A DNA stretch of 64,000 nt from an uncultured bacterium (lineage in GTDB: Bacteria; Cyanobacteriota; Vampirovibrionia; Gastranaerophilales; Gastranaerophilaceae), in contig CASDOW010000006.1 of the NCBI GenBank assembly GCA_949282195.1, positions 20,749 to 84,748 on the forward strand. Direction: 5' to 3'. How positions within the stretch are numbered: the first letter of the stretch is position 1; the number at the start of each line of letters is the position of its first letter. Position numbers and translations under genes: made by a program. The notes beneath the pieces were generated by a model, which worked only from the letters and a program-made list of their open reading frames with translations, made no database searches and was not told the origin of the DNA. Positions 17,803-27,380 of this stretch are shown here, in pieces.

Positions 17803-18810
17803 TTTATCAACATCTAAAACTTGATAAATTTCTCCGTCTTTTACAAATTCAAGGGTGTTTGTTTCTTCTTGTTTTTGCAGTTTGTTTTGAATAATCTCTT
17901 CAAAGTTTATGTTTAAACTTTCGCAAATTTCGTCAGCCAAAATTCCAAGCTTAAATTCATTTGAGTTTAAAATAATAATTGTTGATTTTTCTTTTATGTG
18001 GGTTTTTGGGTTGTTGAAAAATCTTCTTATATCAAGAACGGTTATATATTCACCTTTTATATTTGCAAGCCCGTATATGAAATCAGGAGTTGAGGGAACT
18101 TTTATGAATTTTGTATTGTTTACTTTGAAAAATTCCTTTACGCTCGCCATGTTGATGTAATATTTTACATCATTGATTGAAAAAGATACCCCCATGTCAT
18201 ATAGAGGAGTGTTTATTTGTACATCTTGGGTAATTTTAGTTAGAAAATTTTTTCTTTCGTTGAGTGTTTTTTTAGAAATTTCATCATCTATAATGAATTT
18301 TTGGGTGGTGCTTTCGTTTTTGTATTTATCGGGATTATTTTGGATATATTGTTCGAGTGCGTCTATATCTAAAATGTAAAAATCTTCATCATTTTCTATA
18401 AAAGCACCTTTGTAGAGGCTGTCTTTTGTTGTGTAGGGAATGTTTTTTATTTTTGTAAGACTGATTTTTTTAACATCCTTAACATTGTCGCAAATAAGAG
18501 CAGTTGTAGAGTTTTGTGTTTTTATAACAAGAACTTTAGCATTTAGATTGTAAACTATTCTTTCATTTTTCAATACTTCTCTTAAATCAATAACGGCGAT
18601 TGGAGATTGTTCGTATTCCATAATCCCTAAAATGCAGGACGGAAGAGCATAAGGATAGTCTAATTCCATTATTTTGACTATTTCAAGCACTTTCTTTGTT
18701 TCAATGGCGTAGACTTTCTTGTCTATTTCAATAAGAGTGTATATTTCGTTTTTTTCTTCTTTAACTTCTTGAAGAAGGCTGTTTGGCTGAAGTGTTAAGC
18801 TATTTTCCAT
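17770..18810 (-). CDS. Tandem CheW-domain chemotaxis coupling protein
   Basis: A 346-residue protein with two CheW folds in a row. The first is about residues 20-155 (IYTLIEIDKKVYAIET, LPSCILGIMEYEQSPIAVIDLREVL). The second is about 200-340 (GVSFSINDVKYYINMASVKEFF, FIYGLANIKGEYITVLDIRRFF). CheW links receptors to the CheA kinase. A double CheW can bridge two partners or stabilise arrays. It overlaps the upstream receiver gene by 11 bases and overlaps the converging Maf gene by 33 bases. No CheR or CheB is encoded nearby. Confidence 0.87.
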   Translation of the reverse strand: MENSLTLQPNSLLQEVKEEKNEIYTLIEIDKKVYAIETKKVLEIVKIMELDYPYALPSCILGIMEYEQSPIAVIDLREVLKNERIVYNLNAKVLVIKTQNSTTALICDNVKDVKKISLTKIKNIPYTTKDSLYKGAFIENDEDFYILDIDALEQYIQNNPDKYKNESTTQKFIIDDEISKKTLNERKNFLTKITQDVQINTPLYDMGVSFSINDVKYYINMASVKEFFKVNNTKFIKVPSTPDFIYGLANIKGEYITVLDIRRFFNNPKTHIKEKSTIIILNSNEFKLGILADEICESLNINFEEIIQNKLQKQEETNTLEFVKDGEIYQVLDVDKLLQDDKLTIC

Positions 18811-20233
18811 TATTTTTTATTACCACCTTTTCATTGAGTGCTTCACTGTATGCTTTTTGTGCAATTTTTTGAGCTTCATAGATATTGTAATTTTCTTCAA
18901 TCATGCAGTTAACTGCTGTGATAATTGCTTCAATGCCATAATTTTGATAAGTTATTTTATTTAAAAGTTCATATAGCGAATTAAGTCTGTTTTTTAGCTC
19001 TTTTTCGTCTTTTGTGAAGATAATTATTGCATATTCATCATCATAATTTTTATGAATTTGTTCATTTTTATTTATGGTTTTTATGATTTTTTCAGAAATC
19101 TTTGAATTAAATATATCTAATTCTTGGGTTGAAAGATTGTCTTTAAGATATTGAAAATTAACTATATCAATAATTACAAGATATATAAAAGCATGTTGTA
19201 TAAGGGCATTTTCAATTTTATTGAATAAGTTTAATTCTGTTTTGTTTAGAGAGTATTTTTTCTGTGAATCTCCTTTAGAGGATGAAAATTTGTATATATA
19301 TCTGGCTTTGAAGAATTTTTCCAAAGTGTTTTTTATTTTTGAAATGGTTTGTTCATCTTGCCATTTTTCATTTTCAAATGAATAAAAAGCAATATTGGCA
19401 GTTTTTTTATTTAAATTTTCGAAATTAAATTCTATTTTTGAAGCAAATTCATTTATGTCAAAAACTGTTCTTAAATTGGGGGCATAAGTTTTAAACATGG
19501 TATTATTTTTTGCTTTATATGTATGCAGGATGTTGTTTTGAAAAATAGGGCTTAAAATAATATCTCTAACATCTAAATATACTTTTTCTTCCTTTTTTTC
19601 AAATGAATAAACAGAAATTAAACCTAAGTCATATTTTAATAAAGGATGTAAAATTTGAAATAAATTTTCTAATATTTCTTCATCATCCAATGTAAAGTCG
19701 TAAAGTTTTCTAAAATCTTGCGTTAATTTATTTTCATCAATTAATGAGATTTCGTCTTCAAAATTTTCTTCGTCTTCCTCAATCGGCTTATATTCATTAG
19801 GAATGATTTGGGTTTGTATAAGCGATTTTTCCAAGATTTGTTGTTTATATTTTTCATCAACCGGATGTTCATTGATTGCTTTTTGAGCTAATTCAACAAG
19901 AGAATTTACATTATCGCTTTTTGTTAAGAAATATTCATTTATATCGTCTTGCAGATAGTATCTGGCATGTTTGGCGTCAAGAATACTGTATATTATAACA
20001 GGAATTTTTGAGATAACGGGGTTTTCTTTTATTGATTTAACTAATTGAAAACCTCCGACAAGAGGCATTATTGCGTCTGTTATAACTAAATCGGGAGCTA
20101 TATCAAAAATCATTTCATAGCCGATTTTGGCACTTTTGGCACTGTAAACTTCCCAATCGTTTTTTGTCATAATGGTTTTCAAAAGATTTAATTGGGTTGT
20201 GCTATCATCTATTATGATTACTTTTTTTGTCAT
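18800..20233 (-). CDS. Response regulator with degenerate GGDEF output domain
   Basis: A 477-residue protein. Residues 1-120 are a receiver domain with the acidic pair Asp9-Asp10, phospho-acceptor Asp53 (DLVITDAIMP) and Lys105 (FLTKS). A central region (about 165-320) is GAF-like in appearance. The C-terminal ~140 residues have the layout of a diguanylate cyclase domain (FIYLVIIDIVNFQYLKDNLS, then KNYDDEYAIIIFTKDE). The GG(D/E)EF signature is reduced to YDDEYAII, so catalysis is unlikely. It may bind a nucleotide or partner instead. It is encoded just before the tandem CheW gene and is divergent from the chemoreceptor gene. Confidence 0.82.
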   Translation of the reverse strand: MTKKVIIIDDSTTQLNLLKTIMTKNDWEVYSAKSAKIGYEMIFDIAPDLVITDAIMPLVGGFQLVKSIKENPVISKIPVIIYSILDAKHARYYLQDDINEYFLTKSDNVNSLVELAQKAINEHPVDEKYKQQILEKSLIQTQIIPNEYKPIEEDEENFEDEISLIDENKLTQDFRKLYDFTLDDEEILENLFQILHPLLKYDLGLISVYSFEKKEEKVYLDVRDIILSPIFQNNILHTYKAKNNTMFKTYAPNLRTVFDINEFASKIEFNFENLNKKTANIAFYSFENEKWQDEQTISKIKNTLEKFFKARYIYKFSSSKGDSQKKYSLNKTELNLFNKIENALIQHAFIYLVIIDIVNFQYLKDNLSTQELDIFNSKISEKIIKTINKNEQIHKNYDDEYAIIIFTKDEKELKNRLNSLYELLNKITYQNYGIEAIITAVNCMIEENYNIYEAQKIAQKAYSEALNEKVVIKNNGK

Positions 20234-20298
20234 AACTTAACTTATTGTTTATAATTATTTATAATAAGATTATACATTTTTTTATATAAAGGTGAAAT

Positions 20299-21354
20299 AT
20301 GTCAAAAGAAGTAAATAATTCAAACCGAAAAGTAAATATAGCAAGAGAGCTAACCAGAAAACAGATATTTGACTGTGCAATGATATTTATTGCGTTTGGT
20401 GTTAATTTTTATTTTGTAAAGATATTGGGGTATGTGAGTTATGATTTAATAACTGTGTCAACAATAAGTTTAATTATATTGTTTTTTGCTTTTGAATACA
20501 GTAAAAACGCGGTTCAAACTCCTTTGAATAATTTAGTAATTGACGCATTGGATGAAACATTGTCGTCTGTTAATTCAATTCAAGATAAAAATAATTTTCA
20601 AAAAGAAAATAATATAACATCTAACGATAGAATTAAAAGCGTTAAAGATTTAATGATTAATCTTAAAAAATATTCCGATGAAATGGCGGAATTGACAGAT
20701 AAAACAAGAGAAAAAACCGATCAATCAATTAGTTTTACAAATAATGAATATAGTGCGGTTAAAGCAAATATTGAAAAAATGTTTTCAATAAGACATAAAA
20801 TTCAAACAATTGCAGAATTAATCTTGGAATTGTCTGATTTTGTTCAATCAATTTCATCTACAATTGGTCTTGTTGAAGATATAGCAGAGCAAACAAATTT
20901 ATTGGCGCTAAATGCGGCGGTAGAAGCAGCTCGTGCGGGTGAGCATGGTAAGGGTTTTGCTGTTGTTGCTTCTGAAATCAGAAAATTAGCCGATGAATCA
21001 AAACAAGCTACAACAAAAATCATTTCTTTAATTAATGATATTCAGCAAACTGCAAATTCAACAGTTTTAGCAACTGAAGAAGGTACAAAAGAAATTGAAT
21101 CCGGTTTAGAATTAGCTCATACTATTAGTGAAAATATTGAACAGCTGATTAGTGCTATGAATGAAATTTCAAAAAATATGAATGAAATAATTATTTCGTC
21201 TTCTCAAATAAGCAATGATTCAAGAACGACAGACGGATTTATTGAAGAAATTTCTCAATATGTTGAACAAAGCCAAAAAATTACAAACGAAAACGAAGAA
21301 ATGGTTTCAAAAATACAATCAACATCAAATAATTTAAAACAACAGGTTTTATAA
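20299..21354 (+). CDS. Minimal methyl-accepting chemotaxis receptor
   Basis: A 351-residue receptor. Two membrane helices (about residues 23-44 and 50-66) are separated by only a few residues, so there is almost no periplasmic sensor and no recognisable HAMP domain. The signalling hairpin is well conserved: [22 protein letters not shown], then [20 protein letters not shown]. Input must come from within the membrane, from the cytoplasm, or from a partner protein. The start has a good AAAGGTGA site. The kinase gene cheA follows 28 bases later on the same strand. Confidence 0.88.
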   Translation: MSKEVNNSNRKVNIARELTRKQIFDCAMIFIAFGVNFYFVKILGYVSYDLITVSTISLIILFFAFEYSKNAVQTPLNNLVIDALDETLSSVNSIQDKNNFQKENNITSNDRIKSVKDLMINLKKYSDEMAELTDKTREKTDQSISFTNNEYSAVKANIEKMFSIRHKIQTIAELILELSDFVQSISSTIGLVEDIAEQTNLLALNAAVEAARAGEHGKGFAVVASEIRKLADESKQATTKIISLINDIQQTANSTVLATEEGTKEIESGLELAHTISENIEQLISAMNEISKNMNEIIISSSQISNDSRTTDGFIEEISQYVEQSQKITNENEEMVSKIQSTSNNLKQQVL

Positions 21355-21382
21355 AAAAAATTCTTCTTATGGGTAGAAAGAG

Positions 21383-24300
21383 ATGGAGTTTCAAAAAGAG
21401 GAATTAGATGAAATATTAAATATTTTTCAGCAGGAATCTACTGAAATAATTTCTTCTATGGATGGTAAGCTCTTAATGCTTGAAAAGGGCGGTTTTAATT
21501 ATGATATCGCAATTCAACTATTCAGAGATGCCCATTCCTTAAAGGGCTCTGCGCGTATGCTTGGTTTTGAAGATATTCAAAATATTGCCCATAAAATTGA
21601 AGATGTAATCAGTTTGATTAAAGAAAATAAATTAAAAGTACAATCATCTGTAACTGATGTGATTTCTGAGTGTTTGGAATTTATTTCGGATTTAATTAAT
21701 AAAACAACTGCGCAGAAAACAGAATATAAAAGCCCTGATATTGGAAGATATATAGAAAAACTTGAAAATATTGAAAAAATATCTCAAGATGAAGATTTAA
21801 GTATAGTTGCAAATGAAGATAGCCCCTCTAAAAAAGAGCTTTTAGAAAAATTGGGCGGGCTTGAAAATGATATTGTAGAAATTTTATATACGGTTTCTTT
21901 GGCAAGAGCGCAAAAGAATTTTGATGAAATAATTAAAATTGAAAGAACAGTTAATGATTTTATAACTCTGTTAAATAATTCCGGTGATAATTTAAGTTCA
22001 ATTATAAATTTAGCGCAAAATATTTTAAATTCATTAGACAGATATAAAAATTCTGATAATAAAGAACTTTCTTTTATGGATGTAAATTCTTCTGTCATGG
22101 GATTAATTGAGGAATTTTCAACTTTATTGGATAAGGAAAATGTTAAAAGAAAGTCTTATTATGATATTGTAGATGAAAAATTAAATCAGCAAGAACCAAT
22201 AAAAGAGCAAAAGCCTAAAGAAAAACAAGAAGAGAAAATTGAGCCGAAGCTTGAGGCAAAAGCCCCTCAGGTGGTTGAACTTAAAGGTGAAAAATTAAAT
22301 GAATTTATTCAAAAAATTCCATTGTTGGAAATAAATGTTGAATTTATTCCCGATACTGTTGAAATTGTTGATGAGTTAATTTCAAAAGAAAAAAATAATA
22401 TTGTTTCTTCAATTTATAAAAATATAAAAGAAACAATGGAAGTTTTTAAAGATAAAAATATACCCTTAACGCATGACGTTATATTGGGTTTTAAAGAAAT
22501 TTCAGAAAATTTAAAAGAGGGCAATAACAGTACCTTAACAGAAATTTTGACAAAATCTGATGTGATTAAGACCATGGTTAAATTCCAGTATAAAAATCAC
22601 AATAATAAAACAAAAAATCAACACGAATTATCTCAAAAAGATATTTTAAACACCATTACTAATACCGAAATTAAAACCTTAAGGGTTGATTCAATAAAGC
22701 TTGATAATTTAGTGGGGCAAATTGGCGAACTTATTGTTTCAAAAATTAAGACAAATGAACAGCTTTCGTTGGCAAAAAAAATCAATAATGATTTAATTGA
22801 ATGGCAAAAAAACTTTATTAAAATGGGCTATTATATTAAATATTTTGATAAAAAATATTTGTCAAACCCAATTGGCGAAGATGTATACGATTTTAGAAAA
22901 ATAATTGCTTATAATAAACAATTGTGCGCTTTATCCGAGCAGCATAATGAAAAAATTACTCTTTTAATAAAAGAAATGTCTTATCTTTTTAGGCAAATTC
23001 AAGAAAGCGAGACAAAGCTAAATTCTACCACAAATGAAATAGAAGCAATGGTAAAGAATATGAGAATTTTGCCTTTGTCTACAATTTTTCAATTATTCCC
23101 GAGAATGGTTCATAATATTGCAAGAGATAAAAACAAAAAGATAGATTTAATTATCGAAGGGGCAGATATTACAGCCGATAAAACAATCATTGAAGAAATT
23201 AAAATTCCTCTTATGCATATAATAAGAAATTCAATTGACCATGGGATAGAAGAGGTTGAAACAAGAAAAACATTGGGCAAAAACCCCGTAGGCAGAATTG
23301 AAATTAATGCAAGTTATAAAGATAACAAGGTTGTAATTGATGTAAAAGACGACGGCAGAGGCTTAAACATTGAAAAAATTAAAGAGAAAGCCCTTGAAAA
23401 AAAGCTATTAACGATTGAAGAGTTAAATGCAATTTCAGATGAGGAATTGACGAATTTAATATTCTACCCGGGATTTTCAACAGAAGATTTTGTAACCGAA
23501 CTATCAGGGCGAGGATTGGGGCTTGATATTGTAAATAATAAAATTAGTCAATTGCAGGGCAGAGTGGATATTTTTTCGCAAGTTAACAAAGGTACTGTTG
23601 TAAGAATTATTCTTCCTGCGACTGTTGCAACGAAAAAGGTATTTATAATTGAAGAACAAGGGCAATTATATGCAATTGAAACATCTGTTATAAGGACAAT
23701 TACAAGAGTAAACGCAGATGAAGTTTTTGAAAAAGATAATAATAATTATTTTATTTATAACGGTTCAGCTATTGTAATTTATACGCTATCACAAATTTTG
23801 GGACTTGAAAATAGACCCAGAGAAACGGTTAAATGTACATTAATGATAATAGAAACAGAAAATGCAATCTTTGGAGTTATTGTTGAAAAATTAATCTCTG
23901 ATCAAGAAATTGTACACAAAAAACTTGCAGCTCCATTATATAAAGTAAAACATATTTCAGGAATTACAACTCTGGCTAACGGCGAGGCTTGTTTAATTTT
24001 AAATATTAGCGATATTATAACAACAATCAGCTCTAAAAAGATAAGAAGCAGAATTGTAGTTAAAAATGAAATCGCAAGAGTACAGGATAATTTTAAATAT
24101 AAAGTTCTTGTGGTTGATGATTCAAGAACAACAAGAATGTTGCAAAAAAATATTTTATCAAATCAGGGCTATAATGTTTCTACGGCAACAAACCCTATAA
24201 ATGCTTTAGATAAAACAAAACAAGTAAAATATGATTTAGTTATTTCAGATATTCAAATGCCTGAAATGAATGGTTTTGAATTTATAAAAGAGTTAAGGAA

Positions 24301-24460
24301 AAATCAAAACTATGAAAAAACCCCTGTTATTGTTGTAAGTTCTGAACCAAAAGAAAAATATATAAAAGAAATTGAGCAAACAAGAATTAAAAAATATATT
24401 CAAAAAAATACTTTTAGACAAGACGAGTTTATTCAAGTAATTGAGCATATATTGCATTAA
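21383..24460 (+). CDS. cheA: Hybrid chemotaxis histidine kinase CheA with C-terminal receiver
   Basis: A 1025-residue CheA. Domains in order: HPt (FRDAHSLKGSARMLGF, phospho-His51); a long charged linker with Lys/Glu/Pro repeats (about 270-310); dimerisation helix region (LRVDSIKLDNLVGQIGELIV, about 440); HATPase with HIIRNSIDHGIEEVETR, DDGRGLN and LSGRGLGLDIV; a CheW-like domain (about 750-880); and a receiver (KVLVVDDSRTTRML, phospho-acceptor Asp956, KKYIQK). CheA fused to a receiver is typical of cyanobacterial PixL/PilL-type and other Pil-Chp systems. The system could therefore serve pili or flagella; flagellar genes are close. The last four bases overlap the converging BadF-type gene. Confidence 0.93.
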   Translation: MEFQKEELDEILNIFQQESTEIISSMDGKLLMLEKGGFNYDIAIQLFRDAHSLKGSARMLGFEDIQNIAHKIEDVISLIKENKLKVQSSVTDVISECLEFISDLINKTTAQKTEYKSPDIGRYIEKLENIEKISQDEDLSIVANEDSPSKKELLEKLGGLENDIVEILYTVSLARAQKNFDEIIKIERTVNDFITLLNNSGDNLSSIINLAQNILNSLDRYKNSDNKELSFMDVNSSVMGLIEEFSTLLDKENVKRKSYYDIVDEKLNQQEPIKEQKPKEKQEEKIEPKLEAKAPQVVELKGEKLNEFIQKIPLLEINVEFIPDTVEIVDELISKEKNNIVSSIYKNIKETMEVFKDKNIPLTHDVILGFKEISENLKEGNNSTLTEILTKSDVIKTMVKFQYKNHNNKTKNQHELSQKDILNTITNTEIKTLRVDSIKLDNLVGQIGELIVSKIKTNEQLSLAKKINNDLIEWQKNFIKMGYYIKYFDKKYLSNPIGEDVYDFRKIIAYNKQLCALSEQHNEKITLLIKEMSYLFRQIQESETKLNSTTNEIEAMVKNMRILPLSTIFQLFPRMVHNIARDKNKKIDLIIEGADITADKTIIEEIKIPLMHIIRNSIDHGIEEVETRKTLGKNPVGRIEINASYKDNKVVIDVKDDGRGLNIEKIKEKALEKKLLTIEELNAISDEELTNLIFYPGFSTEDFVTELSGRGLGLDIVNNKISQLQGRVDIFSQVNKGTVVRIILPATVATKKVFIIEEQGQLYAIETSVIRTITRVNADEVFEKDNNNYFIYNGSAIVIYTLSQILGLENRPRETVKCTLMIIETENAIFGVIVEKLISDQEIVHKKLAAPLYKVKHISGITTLANGEACLILNISDIITTISSKKIRSRIVVKNEIARVQDNFKYKVLVVDDSRTTRMLQKNILSNQGYNVSTATNPINALDKTKQVKYDLVISDIQMPEMNGFEFIKELRKNQNYEKTPVIVVSSEPKEKYIKEIEQTRIKKYIQKNTFRQDEFIQVIEHILH

Positions 24461-25119
24461 TTTGTTTTTATATCATTTGCCATTAAGCCATCTACAAGGA
24501 CAAATCTTCCTAAAGGAATAACTTCGCAATATTGCTTTAGGCTCTCAATAAAACAGAGGTTTTCGCAAAATCCGCCCGAGATACATATTTTTGAGGGATT
24601 TTTTGCAAAGTTATAAGCGTTAAATGCAATACCATGGATAAATTTTGAAATAGCAGTTTCGGCACTTACTCCTTGTGCTATATCATCCATAATTTTTTCT
24701 AAACCAAATATACCGCAAGTTACAGAGTATTTTTGAGGATTATATTTTAAATTTTTTACATCAACATTGTAAAATTTTAAAAGCATTTCAATGGTTGCTC
24801 CTGTGGCTGAAGCGCAAGAGGCATTCCAGTCCATGTCTTTAAATTTTTTATTTTGATATTGAACATATTTAATATCTCTTGAACCAAGGTCAAGAGCTAT
24901 AAAATCATCTTCCAGATATTTTTTGGCTCCGTTTGCGAGAGCTACAACTTCATTTTCATAAATATTTTTGTCTTTAGAAAGGCTATGACCCGTACATTTA
25001 TCATATTTTAAATTTAGGGATTTTAAATCTTTAGTGGGAATGATTGAATATTCTTTTTTATCATTTTCCGTTTTTAAAATTTTTGTCCAAGTTGTTCCTG
25101 CGTCTATATAAATTTTCAT
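24457..25119 (-). CDS. BadF/HgdC-type ATPase (dehydratase-activator family)
   Basis: A 220-residue ASKHA-fold ATPase of the BadF/BadG/BcrA/HgdC family. These homodimers carry one [4Fe-4S] cluster and inject an electron into a 2-hydroxyacyl-CoA dehydratase or similar enzyme. Seen here are the phosphate loop DAGTTWTKIL, NEVVALANGAKKY, ALDLGSRDIK, the two expected cluster cysteines Cys102 (SCASATGAT) and Cys135 (VTCGIFG), and ISGGFCEN. It is shorter than HgdC (~260). It lies two bases after the 'FWG' gene. No dehydratase genes are nearby, so its target is not evident. Confidence 0.83.
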   Translation of the reverse strand: MKIYIDAGTTWTKILKTENDKKEYSIIPTKDLKSLNLKYDKCTGHSLSKDKNIYENEVVALANGAKKYLEDDFIALDLGSRDIKYVQYQNKKFKDMDWNASCASATGATIEMLLKFYNVDVKNLKYNPQKYSVTCGIFGLEKIMDDIAQGVSAETAISKFIHGIAFNAYNFAKNPSKICISGGFCENLCFIESLKQYCEVIPLGRFVLVDGLMANDIKTN

Positions 25120-25121
25120 TT

Positions 25122-25883
25122 TTACCTCAATTTTAAAAACGCTTCAATTTTAGCTTTTGCGCTGTTAGACGGGATTGCATCTATATCGATATATAGCCCC
25201 TGATATTTATTGGCTAAATATTTTGCAAGAGTGGTTTTGGAGCAAAATGCTTGTGTGAAAAATACCGTAGGTAAGTTTTCATCAACATAAGTTTCTATTT
25301 CCCAATCCCCCGGATATCCTGCTTCAATTGCTCTAATCCAGCCAAAAAGTTCCGTATTATTTGGAAAAAGATTTAAAATATCAAGATCATTAGGAGGTAC
25401 TCCCCAAAAACCAAAAGAAGGTTTTGTTTCCTTTAAATAAGAATAGTCTTTTTGTTCATAGATATTTTTGGTTATTATTTCAACTTTTTCTTTTAGGGGT
25501 AAATTACTTTTAGATATCGGCAATTTGATTTTAGATATATCAGGACATTTGTCTTCAAAAATACACTGAACGACATTAAAACCTTCATTTTTTAATATTT
25601 CAGAGATAAAATAAGCACTATCACATTTATCTTTTCCAATTGGTGCAAGAACTGTGATTATTCTGTCTTTTAGGTAAAATGCGTTATTGCAGATGTTTTT
25701 AATTATTGTGCAATAAGCGTCAGGGGTGAATTTTAAATCAGGGTATTTATAGTCAATATCTAAATCTACCCATTTTGCCTTTGGGTATTTTGTTTTGTAT
25801 TCATTGATTAAAGCCTTTTGGGGATAACCCCAAAAGGCAATTATGTTTTTATTTATATTATCTGTTTGCGATAACTCTTGCAA
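25122..25883 (-). CDS. Unknown protein with internal 'FWG' repeat, partner of BadF-type ATPase
   Basis: A 253-residue protein with a visible internal duplication. The first half starts NIIAFWGYPQKALINEYKTKYP and the second starts SFGFWGVPPNDLDILNLFP. Both continue to an acidic/hydrophobic strand (VDLDID; YIDIDAI). Several Cys residues are scattered (CTIIKNICNN, CDSAY, CIFEDKCPD), without a clear CxxC motif. TTG 25883 is preferred as start because CAGGAG lies six bases upstream; the longer reading from GTG 25901 has no ribosome site. It overlaps the FAD dehydrogenase gene. Tight coupling to the ATPase suggests a joint function. Family not recognised. Confidence 0.6.
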   Translation of the reverse strand: MQELSQTDNINKNIIAFWGYPQKALINEYKTKYPKAKWVDLDIDYKYPDLKFTPDAYCTIIKNICNNAFYLKDRIITVLAPIGKDKCDSAYFISEILKNEGFNVVQCIFEDKCPDISKIKLPISKSNLPLKEKVEIITKNIYEQKDYSYLKETKPSFGFWGVPPNDLDILNLFPNNTELFGWIRAIEAGYPGDWEIETYVDENLPTVFFTQAFCSKTTLAKYLANKYQGLYIDIDAIPSNSAKAKIEAFLKLR

Positions 25884-27231
25884 CGTGAACTCCTGAAGCA
25901 CTTGCTTGCATTAAGCCTCTTGTAACTCCGGCACCATCTCCGATTGCAAAGAGATTTTTAACTCCAAGTGTTTCAAGTTCGTTTGAAATTAATACTCTTG
26001 CTGAATAGAATTTAACTTCAATACCATATAAAAGAGTGTATCTTGAAGCTACGCCGGGGGCGATTTTATCAAGGGCATATAACATTTCGATTATGCTCAA
26101 TAGTTGTCTGTATGGTAAAACTAAGCTCAAATCCCCAGGAGTTGCACATTCAAGGGTAGGTTGAATGATTGATTCTTTAATTCTTTGAGGAGTTGAACGA
26201 CGTCCGTCCAATAAGTCGCCAAATCTTTGAACTAAAATACCGCCTGATAGCATATTTGCTAATGAAGCAATATGTTGACCGTATTTAATAGGTTCATGGA
26301 ACGGTTCAGTGAATTTTTTAGAAACTAATAGAGCAAAGTTTGTGTTAGGAGTCTTTTTATCGGCATAAGAATGACCGTTAACGGTTGAAATGCCGTTATA
26401 GTTTTCATTAACAACTTCGCCGTTAGGATTCATACAGAATGTTCTAACTTCATCACCAAAAGTCGGCGCATGGTAGATTAATTTTGATTCATATAGTCTT
26501 GATGTAATAGGCTCCATAACAGCAGCAGGTAATTCAACACGAACACCGACGTCAACTGCGTTGTTTACCATTTCAATTTTATGTTTAATGAATTGTTGAC
26601 TTAGCCAATCTGCTCCTTCGCGTCCCGGGGCAACTACAACATAATCGGCAAAATATTCACTGCCTTGACGAGTTGTGAAGCCTTTAATTGTGCCGTCTTT
26701 AATAATCAATTCTTCAACTTGTTCGTTGTTGATGATGTCAATTCTATCCATTAGATAGTCTTGCATTGATTTTAGTACAGCTAAAGATTTTTCTGTTCCC
26801 AAATGACGAACAGGAGAGTGTACAAGTTTTAATTCGGCTAATGTTGCAGCATGCTCAATATCGGCAAAATCGGCTCTGTTTGTGCCAAAAACCGTTTGTG
26901 TTGCGCCATGGTCAAGATAAATTTTATCGCAATAATCGATTAAATTTTCAACATCATTGTATGGCATATAATCAACCAAGTGTCCTCCTACTTCAGGAGT
27001 TAAGGTCAATTTACCGTCTGAAAAAGCACCTGCTCCGCCCCAGCCGCACAAAAGTCCGCAAGTTTTACAACTTAAACATTTTTTTTGACCTTCTCTAATC
27101 GGACAAATTCTTTTTTCTATTTTTCTGCCTTTTTCAATTAATAAAACTTTCCAATCGGGTTTCAATTTAGTGATTTCTAATGCAGTAAAAATTCCCGCAG
27201 GACCGCCCCCAACTATTGCAACATTGTACAT
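25858..27231 (-). CDS. FAD-dependent dehydrogenase (COG2509-like)
   Basis: A 457-residue flavoprotein with an N-terminal Rossmann motif (VAIVGGGPAGIFTALEI), a Cys-rich stretch near residues 43-62 (CPIREGQKKCLSCKTCGLLCGW), and the C-terminal FAD-binding strand NLFAIGDGAGVTRGLMQASASG. The CxxCxxC-like pattern could bind a metal or iron-sulfur cluster. Family members are often annotated as uncharacterised FAD-dependent dehydrogenases. It leads the three-gene unit with the BadF-type ATPase. A flavoprotein beside an electron-activating ATPase suggests redox chemistry, by inference. An AAAGGA site precedes the start. Confidence 0.85.
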   Translation of the reverse strand: MYNVAIVGGGPAGIFTALEITKLKPDWKVLLIEKGRKIEKRICPIREGQKKCLSCKTCGLLCGWGGAGAFSDGKLTLTPEVGGHLVDYMPYNDVENLIDYCDKIYLDHGATQTVFGTNRADFADIEHAATLAELKLVHSPVRHLGTEKSLAVLKSMQDYLMDRIDIINNEQVEELIIKDGTIKGFTTRQGSEYFADYVVVAPGREGADWLSQQFIKHKIEMVNNAVDVGVRVELPAAVMEPITSRLYESKLIYHAPTFGDEVRTFCMNPNGEVVNENYNGISTVNGHSYADKKTPNTNFALLVSKKFTEPFHEPIKYGQHIASLANMLSGGILVQRFGDLLDGRRSTPQRIKESIIQPTLECATPGDLSLVLPYRQLLSIIEMLYALDKIAPGVASRYTLLYGIEVKFYSARVLISNELETLGVKNLFAIGDGAGVTRGLMQASASGVHVARVIANR

Positions 27232-27324
27232 CTTATTTCCTTTTATTTTACAGTGATAACTAAATTAACGGGAAAACATCCTATCTTATTTTACTACAAA
27301 CAAACTAAATCTAAATATTTTTAC

Positions 27325-27353
27325 TTGAATTTTTAACATTCGTTTAATATTAT
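27325..27353 (+). promoter_or_regulatory. Promoter of clpP
   Basis: TTGAAT (27325-27330), 17 bases, TATTAT (27348-27353). The predicted leader is about 20 bases and includes AAAAGG before the ATG at 27381. Confidence 0.6.
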
Positions 27354-27380
27354 GGTTTATATAGATAAAAAGGTTTTATT

